Origin: Xanthostigma xanthostigma | Taxonomy: Eukaryota > Arthropoda > Insecta > Raphidioptera > Raphidiidae | Reading direction: 5' to 3' | DNA length: 64,000 nt | NCBI GenBank assembly: GCA_963575645.1 | Contig: OY754468.1 | Coordinates: forward strand, 13,640,001 to 13,704,000 | Shown: piece by piece, positions 45,249 to 57,649 of the stretch | Numbering within the stretch: the stretch's first letter is position 1 | Layout: each line of letters begins with the position of its first letter | Position numbers and translations under genes: made by a program | Notes under the pieces: model-generated | Told to the model about the DNA's origin: nothing | The model's input: the letters and a program-made list of their open reading frames with translations, nothing else | Databases searched by the model: none

Positions 45249-47300
45249 TTATTTTGTGTACTGTATAACATGTATAACACTATATATAAATCTATTTTTA
45301 AATTCATATTTTAGGATAAAAAGTCTCTGGTGCCGGTTGGTTCGCCTAAAATTTTCTTGTTTAAACAGTAACCGACTGAGGTACCGATCGAAACTTTACA
45401 CTTTTTTACTTAGAACAACCTCACTGATAAGAACTAAACAAAAAACTGTACCTATTGAAATAGTTTTGCAAACGACTGCACTACAAGTGGCATCACAAAG
45501 AGTATGTGCTTCCCACCCGCAGATTTCTGCAAGCGCTCAACTATTTTGCACCCGTTTTGATCCTTCAAAACAATGCCTCGAAGCAAAAACGCATTCAAAC
45601 ACGATTTTTCACCACCTGTCAAACCACTAATTTTCGCGGATCGCCACCCAAAAATATAAATTTTTAATGCGTTCATTTAAACATGGAAACAGCTGATACT
45701 AATGTAGATATTGCAGTATTAAAACAAATCAATAGTGTAAGTTAAAGTTAAGTATGTGGGCAGGGCCGAATTTACTCTAAATGCCGCTTTGGGGCAACGT
45801 GAAAAATGCCGGCCCATTACCCAAATCCTACATAAAATAGGGTAAAGGTTCGGTATACACTTTTCAAATAAATAAAATGATTCATTTATGTCAAAAATCT
45901 TTTTTTTACTAATGGAATAATTAGACAAAAAACATTCTTTTTTGTTTTACAAAATCATAAATTGACAAACAAAACCAAATTGAAGAATTTTCTGTAACGC
46001 GTAAAAACTTTTTTCCACGTTCCAATTTTTGCCACCCTGGAAATTTCTAACTCTGGGCACTAACCCCTACTGCCCCTAGTGTAAATCTAGCGCTGTATGT
46101 GGGTTCCATTTTATCTCGGCACTGCATGTTTAATTCCTTTTCATTTATTGTTGTTAATTTTTTAATAATAATAATATGCGATTGTAACAAATATTTTATT
46201 TCCATTTCATTTATCATTTTCATCGAGACCTGAGGGCGCTCCTGATTTTGGAGCCCCCCCTCTGCAACGCGGAGCTTACGAGATCGTTATTTACGTCATT
46301 GAGTACTGTTATACCCTGTTAAAATTTGAACACTAAATTCCCTTGTTTCCTTCGTTATTGTTGCGCTCACAAGAAGTTGGAAAAAGTCGATATATGAAAA
46401 CAAGATTTATTTATTTGATGACTAACAATTTTCGTGAAAAACAAATCTCATTCTGATGGGGAGGAAGTCGATAGTATCATAGTAATTGTGATGTCATGAT
46501 GATACACGAGATGGCTCATATTGTAGAAGATGGCTCATGTGGAAAACCCACACTTTTAGATGCTGAATAAATGGGGTGAAAGTAATGAGCTGTATCTGAT
46601 TGACTTTGGCACAGTTAAACACTTTATTTAATAAAATATTGCTTATAGTATATATTAAAAATATTATTACGAAAGGAGAACATATTGTAAATTACAGCAA
46701 CAAAATATTTTTTCTTCTTAAAAACAGTGCTGCATTAAGACTCCTTGATGCCCTAAACATTTCTTGCCTGTGGGCCGTCATCTCTAAAAGTCAAGATTAA
46801 AATTGGCAGAAAAAAGTTAAAAAGCCTAGAATTTTAGGGAAAAATTAGAATTTTTCAAGTCAATGTTCTCATTGAAAATTTGATTGTCTATAAAATCGGT
46901 TTTTATACAGTTCAATTGAAAAAAAGTTGCAAAACTGAGGTTATAAAAAAGTCGTTTTCATTTTAAAAAATATTTTTTTTTTTAACTAGGTACTATACTT
47001 CTAAAGACACAGTAGATCAAATGCCAAAAAAAATGTTTTTTTGTTGACACGGTCTGGTGAGGTACTTTTCATTTCTGAGTTTTGATTTTTGGTGCCCCCT
47101 GAGACGTGATGCCGTAAGCAGTTGGCAGTTGCTTACTTAGCTTATAGGTTAATCCGGCACTGCTTAAAAATAAAGTACCTACGTTTTTTTTAAAAAAGAA
47201 CAAGCTTTTATTAAATTGTATTAAATAGAAAAAAATGGTCAAGTGCAAATTGTACTTGCTTTCAAAGTTTTGAAATTAAAAAAAAAGGTATTTAATACAA
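45249..47300. other. AT-rich DNA, nothing recognised
   Basis: Several A- and T-rich stretches and a few GC-richer words (GAGCCCCCCCTCTGC at 46251). No supported gene. Confidence 0.4.
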
Positions 47301-47304
47301 TAAC

Positions 47305-47378
47305 GAATACATTTAAAAAAATGCATCTTCACCCCACATAGGGCTCGAAACCAGCACCCCGAAACTATGAGTCTAGAG
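47305..47378 (-). repeat. tRNA-derived SINE head, 3' part, split by a hAT element
   Basis: In complement it reads GCTGGTTTCGAGCCC, a B box, preceded by an anticodon-arm-like region that is cut at 47378. The upstream part lies at 47943-47965. Confidence 0.6.
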
Positions 47379-47934
47379 CAGTGGTTCCTAAAGTGGTCCC
47401 TACGGACCTCAAGGGGTCCCTGGGATCATTCAGGGGGCCCTTGGAAAATTAAAATCGATTTTGGGGTTTCTGAACAACGTCAGAACCCCCTGACGTTGTT
47501 CAGAGACCCCAAAATCGATTTTAAAATAAAATAAAAAAATTGTGACACATTTTTATTAATACAAAATAAAGAAACCGACTAGAAATTAGTACTCGTGGGA
47601 ATTTGCGGTTGCTACTCACAAACATTGAGCCGGACATAAATACAGTCATAACTTCCCATCAGATTCATCTAAGTCATTAATTTATTTTGTATTTTAAAAC
47701 AAAATTTATAATTTCAATAAATACTTCTTCAACAAAATGTTTTATTAATATTTTATTTTTACGTCACCATTAATCATTCAAGACATCAAAGTTCAATTTT
47801 TTGATTTTCTATTTTGCATTTATGTAGTTTTTTACCCAGGGTTCGTGGAAAAGTTATGACTATGAAAAGGGGTCCGTGGGCATGTTTTGACTATGAAAAG
47901 GGGTCCGTAGACCAAAGGCGTTTGGGAACCACTG
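47379..47934. mobile_element. hAT-type MITE (556 bp)
   Basis: Ends are CAGTGGTTCCTAAAGTGG and GTTTGGGAACCACTG, a common hAT terminal repeat, flanked by a perfect 8 bp duplication GTCTAGAG (47371-47378 and 47935-47942). Inside, a short foldback around GTTCTGACG-type words (47450-47515) and AT-rich DNA are found. GGGGTCCGT is repeated near the right end. No transposase. Confidence 0.92.
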
Positions 47935-47942
47935 GTCTAGAG

Positions 47943-47965
47943 CGATACCACACAGCTACGCTTCG
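47943..47965 (-). repeat. tRNA-derived SINE head, 5' part
   Basis: In complement TAGCTGTGTGGTATCGC, an A-box-like word. Joined across the hAT insertion it continues to the B box at 47342-47355. Confidence 0.55.
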
Positions 47966-50456
47966 ATATAATATATGGCTTGATAGTACGCTGTATCAAT
48001 TTGAATTTGTTAATTTTGAAATTAGTGTCAATTTTACAACAGTTAAACGCGTTAGAATATTTGAATTCTGATAATTGACAGTTACTTTTAAACGTTTGTG
48101 CCCCAAATTATAATTATTTCACGTTTTTGTCGCGTAACTTATGATTTGTTTGTTTGTACGGCGATTTGTTAACATTTTTAAAAATTTTTTTTAAATTTTT
48201 TAAATGAATGTATAATGTCTCAAGAATATTGTGTAAAAAAGTCGATCGGAGCAAAATTATCACAGCTATTACTTCAGGCCGGTTTTCTATACCTGTAAAA
48301 CTTTAAAGCGTTTTTCTGAAACTTATCATCTTTGAAGCCTGTGCCCACTGTAGCTCAAAATCTACTGCACTGAACCTTTTGAAATTTTGCACACTCTTTC
48401 TTTATATAAATGACAAGGTAATGACGTAGAGTTTTTTTTAATTTTAACGTATTACAAAATAACAAAATTTTGATTTTTTTGATGAAAAATCGGCTTTTTG
48501 ATTTCTAAGTGCTGTAAAAATTGAAATATCGATTAAAAAAACTCGACTTTGTTATCTGCAGAAACTTATCAAGTAATAAAATCATATTCGTTTTTTTTAT
48601 TTCGATTTTATTTATTTCAATTGCGAGTTATGAGGAGCACCGCAATAATTTTTTTTAAGACGTTCGCGGAGATTCGCTGTCAATGGCTCATTTCTTCATA
48701 AAAATTAATGAAAGTTTCACACAATATTCTACAAATGCTGCTTTATTATGTAATAATTATAGATATAAATATATAAAAACTGAGTTCTCAAAAAAAATTA
48801 TCGAAAATATGATTTTTTTTTTGGTATCGAATTAACCTTACTACCCACTTTAGGAGATTGATTCGTTACAGTCCCAATCAAAAGTAAATCGAATTCTAAA
48901 TCGGAACTTTTCCGTAATAAATTTTTACAAAAGGTTATAAGTCGATGATACCAAATTATTGTCATAAAGGCAAAAATATATATTTTTTTTAATTATAATA
49001 AATTACTTCAGTATTTTACTTAATGGACTAACTTTTGAATTTTATGTACAAGTTAGGTTAAAAAAATAAATTTATGTAAATATCTGTATTTTACATATTT
49101 TTTGCAGTAAGTAATTAAAAAAAGAAATAGATCTAATAAAAATTAAAATTAAATCATAAAAAAGTTGAAAATTCAGTTAAAATTGTTAAAACTGTCAAGA
49201 ATAAAAGTCCATAATCGAAAAGTGCTAAGGTTTAAAAATTTTTTTTATTGATTAAAAGTTTCCTAATTAAATTGGAAAAAATATTAAAATATGCGTAAGA
49301 CATCGAAGCTTTTACATAGCTAGTTTTCGGAACTGCTGACATTATTTGGTTATTTGCAAAAAAATAAAATGAACAGTTTGCATGCTAGGTTGACATATTT
49401 TCCATAAGACTACATGTAAAAGTTTTTTTTTAATTTTTAACTTTATAAATCTCTTGATGATTTTGGATTTTTTACAGAAAATTTTGTCTTAAAAAAATAT
49501 ATTAAAAAAACTTTATTTCAGATTTTTTTCATTATCTTCGTAAAACGGCTCACCCTCCTTAAGACAAAGATATTTCATTTTTTTTATTTTCTTATGATTC
49601 CAAAAAAAGTTCTTATAATTGTTATAAACACAACAGTATCAATTTATTGTAACATATTTAACTCATTGCGGGAACCAGTCCTCATATTTTTTTTGTTTTC
49701 TGTTTCAAAAATACAATACAACAAGAACTTCTTTGTCATTCATCACACATGGTCGTCTGTTTCAAAAATGAGGTCGGAGCTGGATTTTATCGTGTAGTGT
49801 GAACGAGAGACATCCGGCACTTGATATAAAATCGTTCCGGGAATCCGGTTAGTGTGAACGACCTCTAAGAAACGAACATGTACTCTAAGAGAAAACAAAC
49901 TTTTGTGGGGTGTGAACAGACCAGCATTGAGATTTAGAGGTTTGGAAGCAAACAAACTTTTCGCAAAACACCAAAAGTACATACGTTATGGCTGAATTTG
50001 CAAACTAGTGCAGTATTTCCCACAGTTTCAAAGTGTCTATAGTCAAAACCATGTTTAATTTTTTCCCTAAATATTCTCTAAAACCATTTTTCAGATTTGT
50101 GCTACCATTCAGCTTCTAATTAATACGAACAGCTTAGATTTGGAGTGTCAATAATGTTTCAAAAGTATGTACGATTTAGATTTAAATATTTCGGCTTCCC
50201 TATACTATTTTCATACTCGGCATACCAAAATACCGCCTTTAAGATGTAAAACATCGGTAAAAATGTGTGCTTTTATTTTAATTTGTATGAAAGCATAGCA
50301 TATTATCAACAATTTTGTAGAGTATAACATTTACTAAATAAATGTACGTGGCGGCATACTATGACTAAAGTCACTAGTTAAGATATGTGGAACTACATAC
50401 GGCTCCAATGTTTCAGGTCAATATATTCCTTTCTATACAAGTGAAAGTAAATAAAA
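47966..50456. other. Very AT-rich DNA, nothing recognised
   Basis: No supported gene, RNA or shared repeat. Long A and T runs throughout. Confidence 0.4.
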
Positions 50457-51310
50457 GGATAGTTGGCAAAACCAAAAGTGCACATCCCGCAAGTTTTCCA
50501 CTGTATGATAAAAAAATAACAATTAAAAAATATTTTTAATAAATTTAACAAGATTTAAAAATTTAAAGAAATAAATAATTAAAAATTGAAAAAATATTTT
50601 TTTTTAAGTTTGCAAAAATAAAAAAAATTAAGAACCATACATAATATAATATATAATTAATATCAAGTGGAATAAAATAAAACAAAATAAAAAGAAAAAA
50701 ATCAATGATATCGTAAGGATTCGAACCCAGGACCTTGCCATTGGGGATCCAACGGCATAACCATTGCGCCACGGCTGCCTAATACTTGTAGTGGTGTTAT
50801 CACGGTATACAAGTGTAGCACTTGTTTTATGGATTACACTATATTTGCACAGCAATTATATATTGTTTTTAAACTAATAGCTGTCAAAAATAATAAAAAA
50901 TAAAACTGTTTATAAAAATTAAACTACTGAACACATTTTAGTGAATTTAAATAGGGTTCTGGTCTGATAGTAAACAAAGTGAATAAAATATAACCCAAGG
51001 CAATCCGACCAAAATTGCGATCTGTAGAGTCGTGACGTACGTACATACGTACGTACGTACGTGCATACGTACAGACCAACCGACAACTGCTGTTTGTGAT
51101 TTTCAATTACAATTTTAATAGTATTTATAAACTCGAATTGATCTGAAAATGGTTCTATTTTATAGATTAGAATCTCCTCTTTTCAAAAAGCTTCAATTTG
51201 AATGGATTTCGTGTGAAATTAACTTAGATATAACTTCTTATATGAACGAAAGTCAACTCTGACGCACAAAGCGATAATAAAGCACATACCGCTAGTTTAG
51301 CGGTATGTGC
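50457..51310 (-). mobile_element. tRNA-carrying repeat, left copy
   Basis: Reads on the minus strand from a perfect palindrome at 51282-51310 (GCACATACCGCTA with its complement) to GTGGAAAACTTGCGGGATGTGC near 50480. It is an inverted copy of 54301-55042 over nearly all its length, but the tRNA-like module differs. The stretch 51035-51072 has an expanded ACGT microsatellite that the other copy lacks. Confidence 0.8.
50709..50779 (-). pseudogene. tRNA-like module A
   Basis: In complement it starts GGCAGCCGTGGCGCAATGG (A box) and includes GGTTCGAATCC (B box). The arms pair imperfectly and the loop ATCCCCA does not give a normal anticodon arm. A T run follows at about 50700-50690. Probably a tRNA-derived Pol III head rather than a working tRNA. 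Confidence 0.65.
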
Positions 51311-52420
51311 AATATAAAAACGATCGGAGACAGGCTCTCCCACCACCAACACCGGCACCTCCACCATATACTATTTTACTCATTAATTAAACAGTTTATT
51401 TAAGTGTTATCTTTTCCAAAATATCAGAACATTATTTTGTTCTCAAAACTACATACAACTGCAAATCTTCAAATTATTTGGATAAAAGAAAATGCTTTGA
51501 AAACTTACAAAAACAACTTGAAACACGCACTCCCTCCATCAACACCGGGACCTCCACCACATATTATTTTAAGTGGCTATTTAAATATTTAAATTGCCAG
51601 AATGATGAATTTTGTACTGTCATCGGAACAACATACGACTGAAAAGTTTCATGTCAATTGAACACATGGAAGTGGATCAAAAATGCTTTGCCAGATTTCA
51701 CCCTTACCTACTGATATTCAACAAGTGAAACTAAGCAAAGATGAACTTTTATTGAAAAAGTAATTTTTAATAATTTAAATTCATAGTTATAGAAGCGTGG
51801 GTAGTATTATCATAGAGTTTTCACTTCACGCTTTTATAATTGTAAGTTCAAATTATAAAGTAGGTATGTTAGTACATCTGAATAAAAGCTTATCTTTAAA
51901 ACGATTTTTTTTTACTTATATTTTCTCTTCTTTTTAGTAAATTAATTTTTTTATTACAACGATTCCAAAAATATACCTAAATCATGCAAGACAACCGGTT
52001 TCAACCCCTTAAACTTTTAGACCTTGAATTTCTAAAATTTAAATATTTTAAATTGGTTAACCGAAAGTGCGTCTTAATCGACTTGCAACATTTGGAACAG
52101 ACAGGAAAGCAAGATAAAAACTTGTAAAATTGACTGGAGACACGCTCTTCCACCACCACCACCACTTCCACCATATGTAATGTTTCCAATATTTTTATCA
52201 GAATATTGTACAGACATCGGACCTACAAAGTTTCATGTTTTTTGTTTCTATATAAAACGCGCTCAGCTACAAAGGTTATATGCGCGGATGGGAGTGCGAG
52301 TGCAAGAGTGGGAGTTGAAAGTTTCATGTGAATTAAACAAATAGAATCGAAACAAAAATGCGTTACAAGATTTCACCTTCGCAGACAAGTAAAACTAAAA
52401 AAAAAGTCGTAAAATATATT
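51311..52420. repeat. Diverged repeats with GGAGACA..CTCTCCCACCACCA
   Basis: Similar segments start near 51325, 51515 and 52130 (variants of GGAGACACGCTCTTCCACCACC followed by ACCTCCACCATAT). AAGTTTCATGT words recur downstream of two of them (about 51639 and 52317). Looks like old, diverged copies of one repeat. No gene. Confidence 0.5.
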
Positions 52421-52583
52421 ATAGCATTTTTAGTTCGTGAAATTTAATCAAAGCTGTCCTTTGCAATAAAACGAAAGGTATTCAGTTTTATGCATTCACT
52501 TTTTCGGATATGGAAATTCCTATCTGCTGACAAGTAACCAGGACTGAATGCTGGAATGATAATAATAGCACCATCGCGTAAAT

Positions 52584-52690
52584 TGTGTGTTGGTGTGTGT
52601 GTGTGTGTGTGTTGTTCGAGGGCGATGTACGCAGCGCAGGTGAATTGTATAAAAGCAGTGACAACGCAAGCGATCTTCTCTCTGCACTCA
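52584..52690 (+). promoter_or_regulatory. Promoter-like site: GT run and TATAAAAG
   Basis: A GT dinucleotide run (52584-52613) is followed by TATAAAAG at 52648-52655 and a pyrimidine-rich start-like region around 52675-52690. The first ATG, at 52701, opens a frame of only 33 codons with no known domain. The surrounding 52.5-53.05 kb is less repetitive than most of the window. It could be an unannotated promoter with a short first exon or a non-coding transcript. Confidence 0.3.
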
Positions 52691-53090
52691 CGCAAACACA
52701 ATGAATGTGTCATTTACCATCAACTTGTCATTTGGTCGCATAGAGGTATATCTGTGCAATATGCCGTTGGCACGACATGAATACATTCTCTCTCTAAACT
52801 GACGTCCCGTCAACCTCTTTATCTCTTCGACTGCATGTGTGTTTGTGAATTAAACTGTCACTATTCTGGTCTTGCCTTGGCTTTGTTTCTGTCAGCAAAA
52901 CCAAACCGGCTAATGCCGCAGAATCAATAAGTGAACAAATACTAACCGCGTATTTAGTGTGCATTGCGTCACATTTTCGTTGTATTTTGCAGTCTGAAAA
53001 TCGAGATATTTGAAATGAAAAATACCAAAGCATACCAAGAGAATAAATGTGTCAGACTGGGATGCACGTAGTGTCTATACGTAAATTAAC

Positions 53091-53788
53091 TTAAGGGATT
53101 ACGCCACCTTGAGATTTTTAAAATATCGTTTTTTAAGGTATAAATGATTCGTTTAAATACTTTTGAGAATATTTTAAGCGTTTAACTGTTCCAAAATTAA
53201 AAAGTTATGGCAATAACTAGTTCATATTAGTCACAGAGCATTCAATCAGTTAACTTTTTCTTTTGCGTTTTTCTCGAAACTACATTTTTCAAAACGGTGT
53301 ACACGATATCTCAAGATCCACTTAACCCATTTTATTAAAATTTACAACACTTATTTTTTATAATTCTGTCTACAATGTGACGTAGGATTTTTTTTTGATT
53401 GGGTGCCGTGTTCAAAAGTTATACATTTTTCAAACCCAAAATTAAGTTGAATGTACGAGTTTTTTTTTAAAACAGTTATCATTTCTACAAAAAAGAAATT
53501 TATCCTTCGTCACATTGTAGCTATTTTCTTTTTAAATAAGGAAAAAATATGTTTATGAAAATGCCTAATAGAAAAATCGTGTATACCATCAGCAATGATT
53601 TTCAAAAGAGGGTCCTATTTATAGGCTCATATCTCCGCCATTTAAAAATTTTTTTTTAATAGTCAATATTGCAAATGGTTCATAAAACTACTATATTTAT
53701 ATGTGTAAAATAAGGACCACTTTATATACTTAACGGCTGCGCCAAAAAAAGTTTCTTTCCGAGCGCCAAGGTGACCTAAACCCTTAAG
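53091..53788. mobile_element. TIR element (~700 bp)
   Basis: CTTAAGGGATTACGCCACCTTG at the left is matched by CAAGGTGACCTAAACCCTTAAG at the right. The inside is AT-rich and has no coding frame. The target duplication is unclear because the ends are themselves palindromic. Confidence 0.65.
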
Positions 53789-54300
53789 ACCTATTTACCA
53801 TCCCCAGAACTTCTCTTCCCATTAAGCTAGTAGCAAGAATTGTATACGTTGTTAAGATCCATTACACATCAAGGCCTTGTAAAAATCTCATAGTGACTAG
53901 GACTGTAGAAGATACAAACCCCCGAAAAAATCATAACGTTTAGTACTAGCCGTTATCCGCGTCACCGCACGCGTTAACAGAAATTTTATTTTTTTTTGCG
54001 ATTATATATGTCAAATGGCAATATTATTATTTATTAGTTGGAATGGCCCCGTCGTCCAATTGACTGGATTTTTTTTTTTAGTTTAGTATTAATATATAAA
54101 GTAAGAAGGTGATTAAAACGTGCAAACTACGTATTGCAAGGCCACTAAAAAGTGATAAATAATAAAATATAATCTCAAAAAAAGTCACTAAATGGCGTAA
54201 AATAATAAAATTTGCCAGTCGGCGTTAAATTAACGAAAATACCTACGTAGGCACATAAAAAAAAAGTAATTAAACTGGCACCGACCTCAACCATTTTGTA
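53789..54300. other. AT-rich spacer, nothing recognised
   Basis: No gene or RNA recognised. Confidence 0.4.
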
Positions 54301-55042
54301 TTGCACATACCGCTAAACTAGCGGTATGTGCTTTATTATCGCTTTGTGCGTCAGAACTGACTTTCGTTCATATAAGAAGTTATATCTAAGTTAATTTCAC
54401 ACGAAATCCATTCAAATTGAAGCTTTTTGAAAAGATGAGATTCTGATCTATAAAACAGAACCATTTTTAAATCAATTCGAGTTCATAAATACTATTAAAA
54501 TTGTAATTGAAAATTACAAACAGCAGTTGTCGGTTGGTCTGTACGTATGTACGTCATGACTCTACAGATCGCAATTTTGGTCGGATGACCTTGGGTTATA
54601 TTTTATTCACTTTGTTTAGTATCAGACCAGAGCCCTATTAAAATTCACAAAAATGTGTTCAGTAGTTTAGTTTTTATAAACAGTTTTATTTTATTATTTA
54701 TGGTAGCTAATAGTAAAATAAAAAAAAATGCCTATTACTGTTATTGTAAATATAGTTATATTACGTAGAATAACTGCTACACTTCTATACCACAATAACA
54801 ACGCAAGCTGCGATATCGGTATGGCCGAGCGGTTAACGCGTTAGTCCAGTAATAACCAGGTGCCGGGTTCGATTCCCGCTGACACAAGTTATATATTTTT
54901 TTTCTATTCCATTTTATTTTTAATTTTTTTTCTATTTTTTTTTTTTTGTTTTTTTTAAATCTATATTCTCAATTTTTTTTCATTATAATATGTACAGTGG
55001 AAAACTTGCGGGATGTGCGCTTTTGGTTTTGCCAACTATTTT
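54301..55042 (+). mobile_element. tRNA-carrying repeat, right copy
   Basis: Starts with palindrome GCACATACCGCTA-AAC-TAGCGGTATGTGC (54303-54331) and runs to GTGGAAAACTTGCGGGATGTGC near 55000. It is inverted relative to 50457-51310, with the palindromic ends facing each other across ~3 kb. Flanks of the tRNA-like part match the other copy (for example TGCTACACTT-TATACC upstream). Confidence 0.8.
54812..54886 (+). pseudogene. tRNA-like module B
   Basis: Contains TATGGCCGAGCGGTTAACGCG (A box, like tRNA-Ser or -Leu) and GGGTTCGATTCCC (B box) with a matching T stem. The anticodon arm is irregular and no clear isotype can be read. A T8 run follows at about 54895. It differs from module A in the other copy although the flanks are shared. 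Confidence 0.65.
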
Positions 55043-55900
55043 ATGCTTTTTAGTGTCTTTTGCAACTCCAAGTTTTTTTTTTATCAAGAGAAAGTAAAAA
55101 AATTCAGCAATTGACACGAACTTCAGAAATACAAGTATAAATCATTTGTTCGTACTTCGTATTGTTAGTGACGATTCGTTATGTTCTAAAACAAAGCTTT
55201 TCAAATACATGAAGCTTTCATTCGTTTGCGATGACAGAACATGCATCTCGTTTGAAGCATTAATATTTGAATAGGCACAATTGTTTGAAAAAATATTCCC
55301 CAGTGAAAGTTAAAGTAAATGGGCGTTTGTTCTTCGACGACACGGCGTGCAGGGTTTCGGAGTTCGTATATGCGTACTGATTTTTTTAAATCGGCTTACA
55401 AATGAAATCAAAAAAATCTATTAACGAAGAAAAATATTTATTTATTTCGTTTAATAACATACAATTTTCCTTTTTAGATGTCGCGGTCGTATAAATTCTA
55501 GAAGTTTTTTAAATAAAATTCCGGTGTGGCCGTGTGTTCGCAATTCTTCTCCTTCTAAACAGCAAGTAATGAAAATTTTGTGTACTTGTTGGGTGACCCG
55601 GATCGTTCTTAGCTATAGTTGGACTTGGTAGGTGGCGCTGTTCTCGAGATCCAGAATCATTTCTTTTAATTTTCCGATCAAATTTTTTTTTATATTTTTT
55701 TTCGCGATTTCTCACATAAAACATAATATATAATCTCAAATTTTCAGACTCTCAGTACCTATCAATATCTTTATATATAAAATTCCGGTGTCCCGATGTT
55801 TGTAATACTTCCGTCATAAATGACTCAAGCGATTTTTATAAATACACATGTATTGTGATTTTATTATCTGAAATTTGTTTTTGCACAAAATAAAAAAAAA
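55043..55900. other. AT-rich DNA with ATTCCGGTGT words
   Basis: AAAATTCCGGTGT appears at 55516 and 55780, the second after TCTTTATATATA, which is a common start of arthropod Helitron-like repeats. No gene recognised. Confidence 0.35.
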
Positions 55901-56095
55901 TCCAGCCAATTGGGCGACAGGACCATTCCAACTTCAAAATGTTGACATTTGATATAGTTTAATATAGAAAATAAAATTCTGATATCGCGTGAAGTGACTC
56001 AGGTAATGGCTAATATTCAATATTAGATTTGCTATTTGTTGCCATGGTTACCTACATAATATGTTCCACGTCATGTAAAAATTAATCAACAATGC
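55901..56095 (+). repeat. R2 repeat, copy 3
   Basis: CCAATTGGGCGACAGGACC to ATGTTCCACGTCATGTAAAAATTAATCA, matching 15307-15480. Confidence 0.7.
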
Positions 56096-56379
56096 TTAAT
56101 AGTCCGGAGGCCAGCGACCTATTTAGGTCGTCCATTTCCTCGCGGCTGAAAGACTCGTAAAATGCTCAGACAGTAGCACCATATAGCATAGTGGCCGTCA
56201 GGTGCGCCAGTATAGGTGGAATAGCCTCCCACGCACGGTTAAAAAGATAATATTTTTTATATCCAAATCTTTGACAAACGTCTGTTAGGTACATAGGTAT
56301 CCATGACTACTTATTTAAAAATTGTTCGTTATTAATTTTTCATTAAAATTCGATAATTCAAACTCCATTCTATTAGAAA

Positions 56380-56560
56380 TACATAAAAGTATATATTATA
56401 CTAATTAATTTATATATTTTTTAGATTATTTCTAAAGAACATCCAAATCCGGATCGAAACGTCATCTAGTGAAATATTGACTTATAATTTATTATTTTTT
56501 GTCAATATAGGTGTAGTCTGAAAAAAATTGGTCGATAATTTTATTTATTTGAATAATATT
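56380..56560 (+). repeat. GAAACGT repeat family, diverged copy
   Basis: CTAAAGAACATCCAAATCCGGATCGAAACGTC followed by GTCTGAAAAAAATTGGTCGATAA. Same order as at 43256-43350. The palindromic left arm is absent. Confidence 0.7.
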
Positions 56561-57189
56561 TTTTATCATTACCTATCGATTGAAAACTTGTCAAAAGATA
56601 GTTATTAATGATCTTTCATAAACAGAAAACGTCAGCTGGCTGTACGATGTTGGATGTTACGTCAGCTGATCATACGAACTTGACGAAATTAAATATGAAT
56701 TCAGTCATTCCCTATCACATGAAACTTTGTCAAAAGGTAGTTTTTATGATATTTAAAATAAATAAAATCGTCAGCTGCTTGTATATTGGAGGAAAGATTG
56801 TCAGCTGATACAAAAAAGGGTGTGGTAGAAGAGACAGTTGGGAATGTCGATCGCGCTTTTAAATAGCCTGGCTGACGTGTTTTTCCCCAGAAAATTGCCA
56901 GCTGATTTTTTTTAATATTTACTTGACGATTTAAATAATGACTTGACACATTTTCAAACGTAAAGAAATAACGTATTTGAATTTATTTGATACCATGTTC
57001 TTTGCGCGTTCAGCATATAAATGTGCGTTCTTGAGTTCCATTTAAAATACGTTGAAATTTGTATAGATATTAAGTTTTAAATAAATGAAAACAGACGTAA
57101 ACGAATGAATAAATTATTATTTCTAATTAAAAATTGTATGGATTTGATACAAATTAACTGTAAATTAATAATGTTTGTTTTTTATATTA

Positions 57190-57535
57190 AAGAATTTCTT
57201 ATATCGCGTGAGGTGACGCGGGTAATGGATCGTATTCAATATGATATTTGCTATTCGTTGCCGTGGTTAGCTGCATAATATTATGTTGCACGTGATGTAA
57301 AAATTAATCAAACCATGCCGAACTAGTTTATTTCTGACAGATTTATAAAACAAAAGAACAGCTGATTTTTTTTATTTTCAAAATATTTCCGGAATTATGA
57401 AAATTTTAACGAAACTTTCTTGAAATAATAAATAGAATAATACGCCGTTATGAAAAGTGTACCATTATTTTATAAAAAAACACTGTTATAGCGTATATCT
57501 CTTCGGCGCATGCGTCGATTTTCCCCAAAAAACAA
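57190..57535 (+). repeat. R2 repeat, copy 4, with satellite-like monomer
   Basis: Matches R2 (TGACGCGGGTAATGG, ATTTGCTATTCGTTGCC) and continues into AACTTTCTTGAAATAATAAATAG and CCGTTATGAAAAGTGTACC to GGCGCATGCG. The last ~115 bp is the complement of one unit of the array at 2470-3190. Confidence 0.7.
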
Positions 57536-57649
57536 TAGACCACTTCTTATTTGCATATCAAATATCATCCCAAAATTTGGTTTCAATCTGCTCATCCGTT
57601 TGACTTGTATCGTGTTCACAGACTAACAGACGCACAGAGTTTTTCCACA

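Noticed and set aside
45133-45630. 165-residue plus-strand open frame
   Set aside because: Its first part is the antisense of the Helitron end at 44990-45248 and the rest shows no domain.
50709-50779. Functional tRNA gene, for example tRNA-Gly
   Set aside because: The loop has no normal purine after the triplet and both the D and T stems carry mismatches.
52701-52802. 33-codon frame after the TATAAAAG site
   Set aside because: Too short and without features; kept only as a comment on the promoter-like site.
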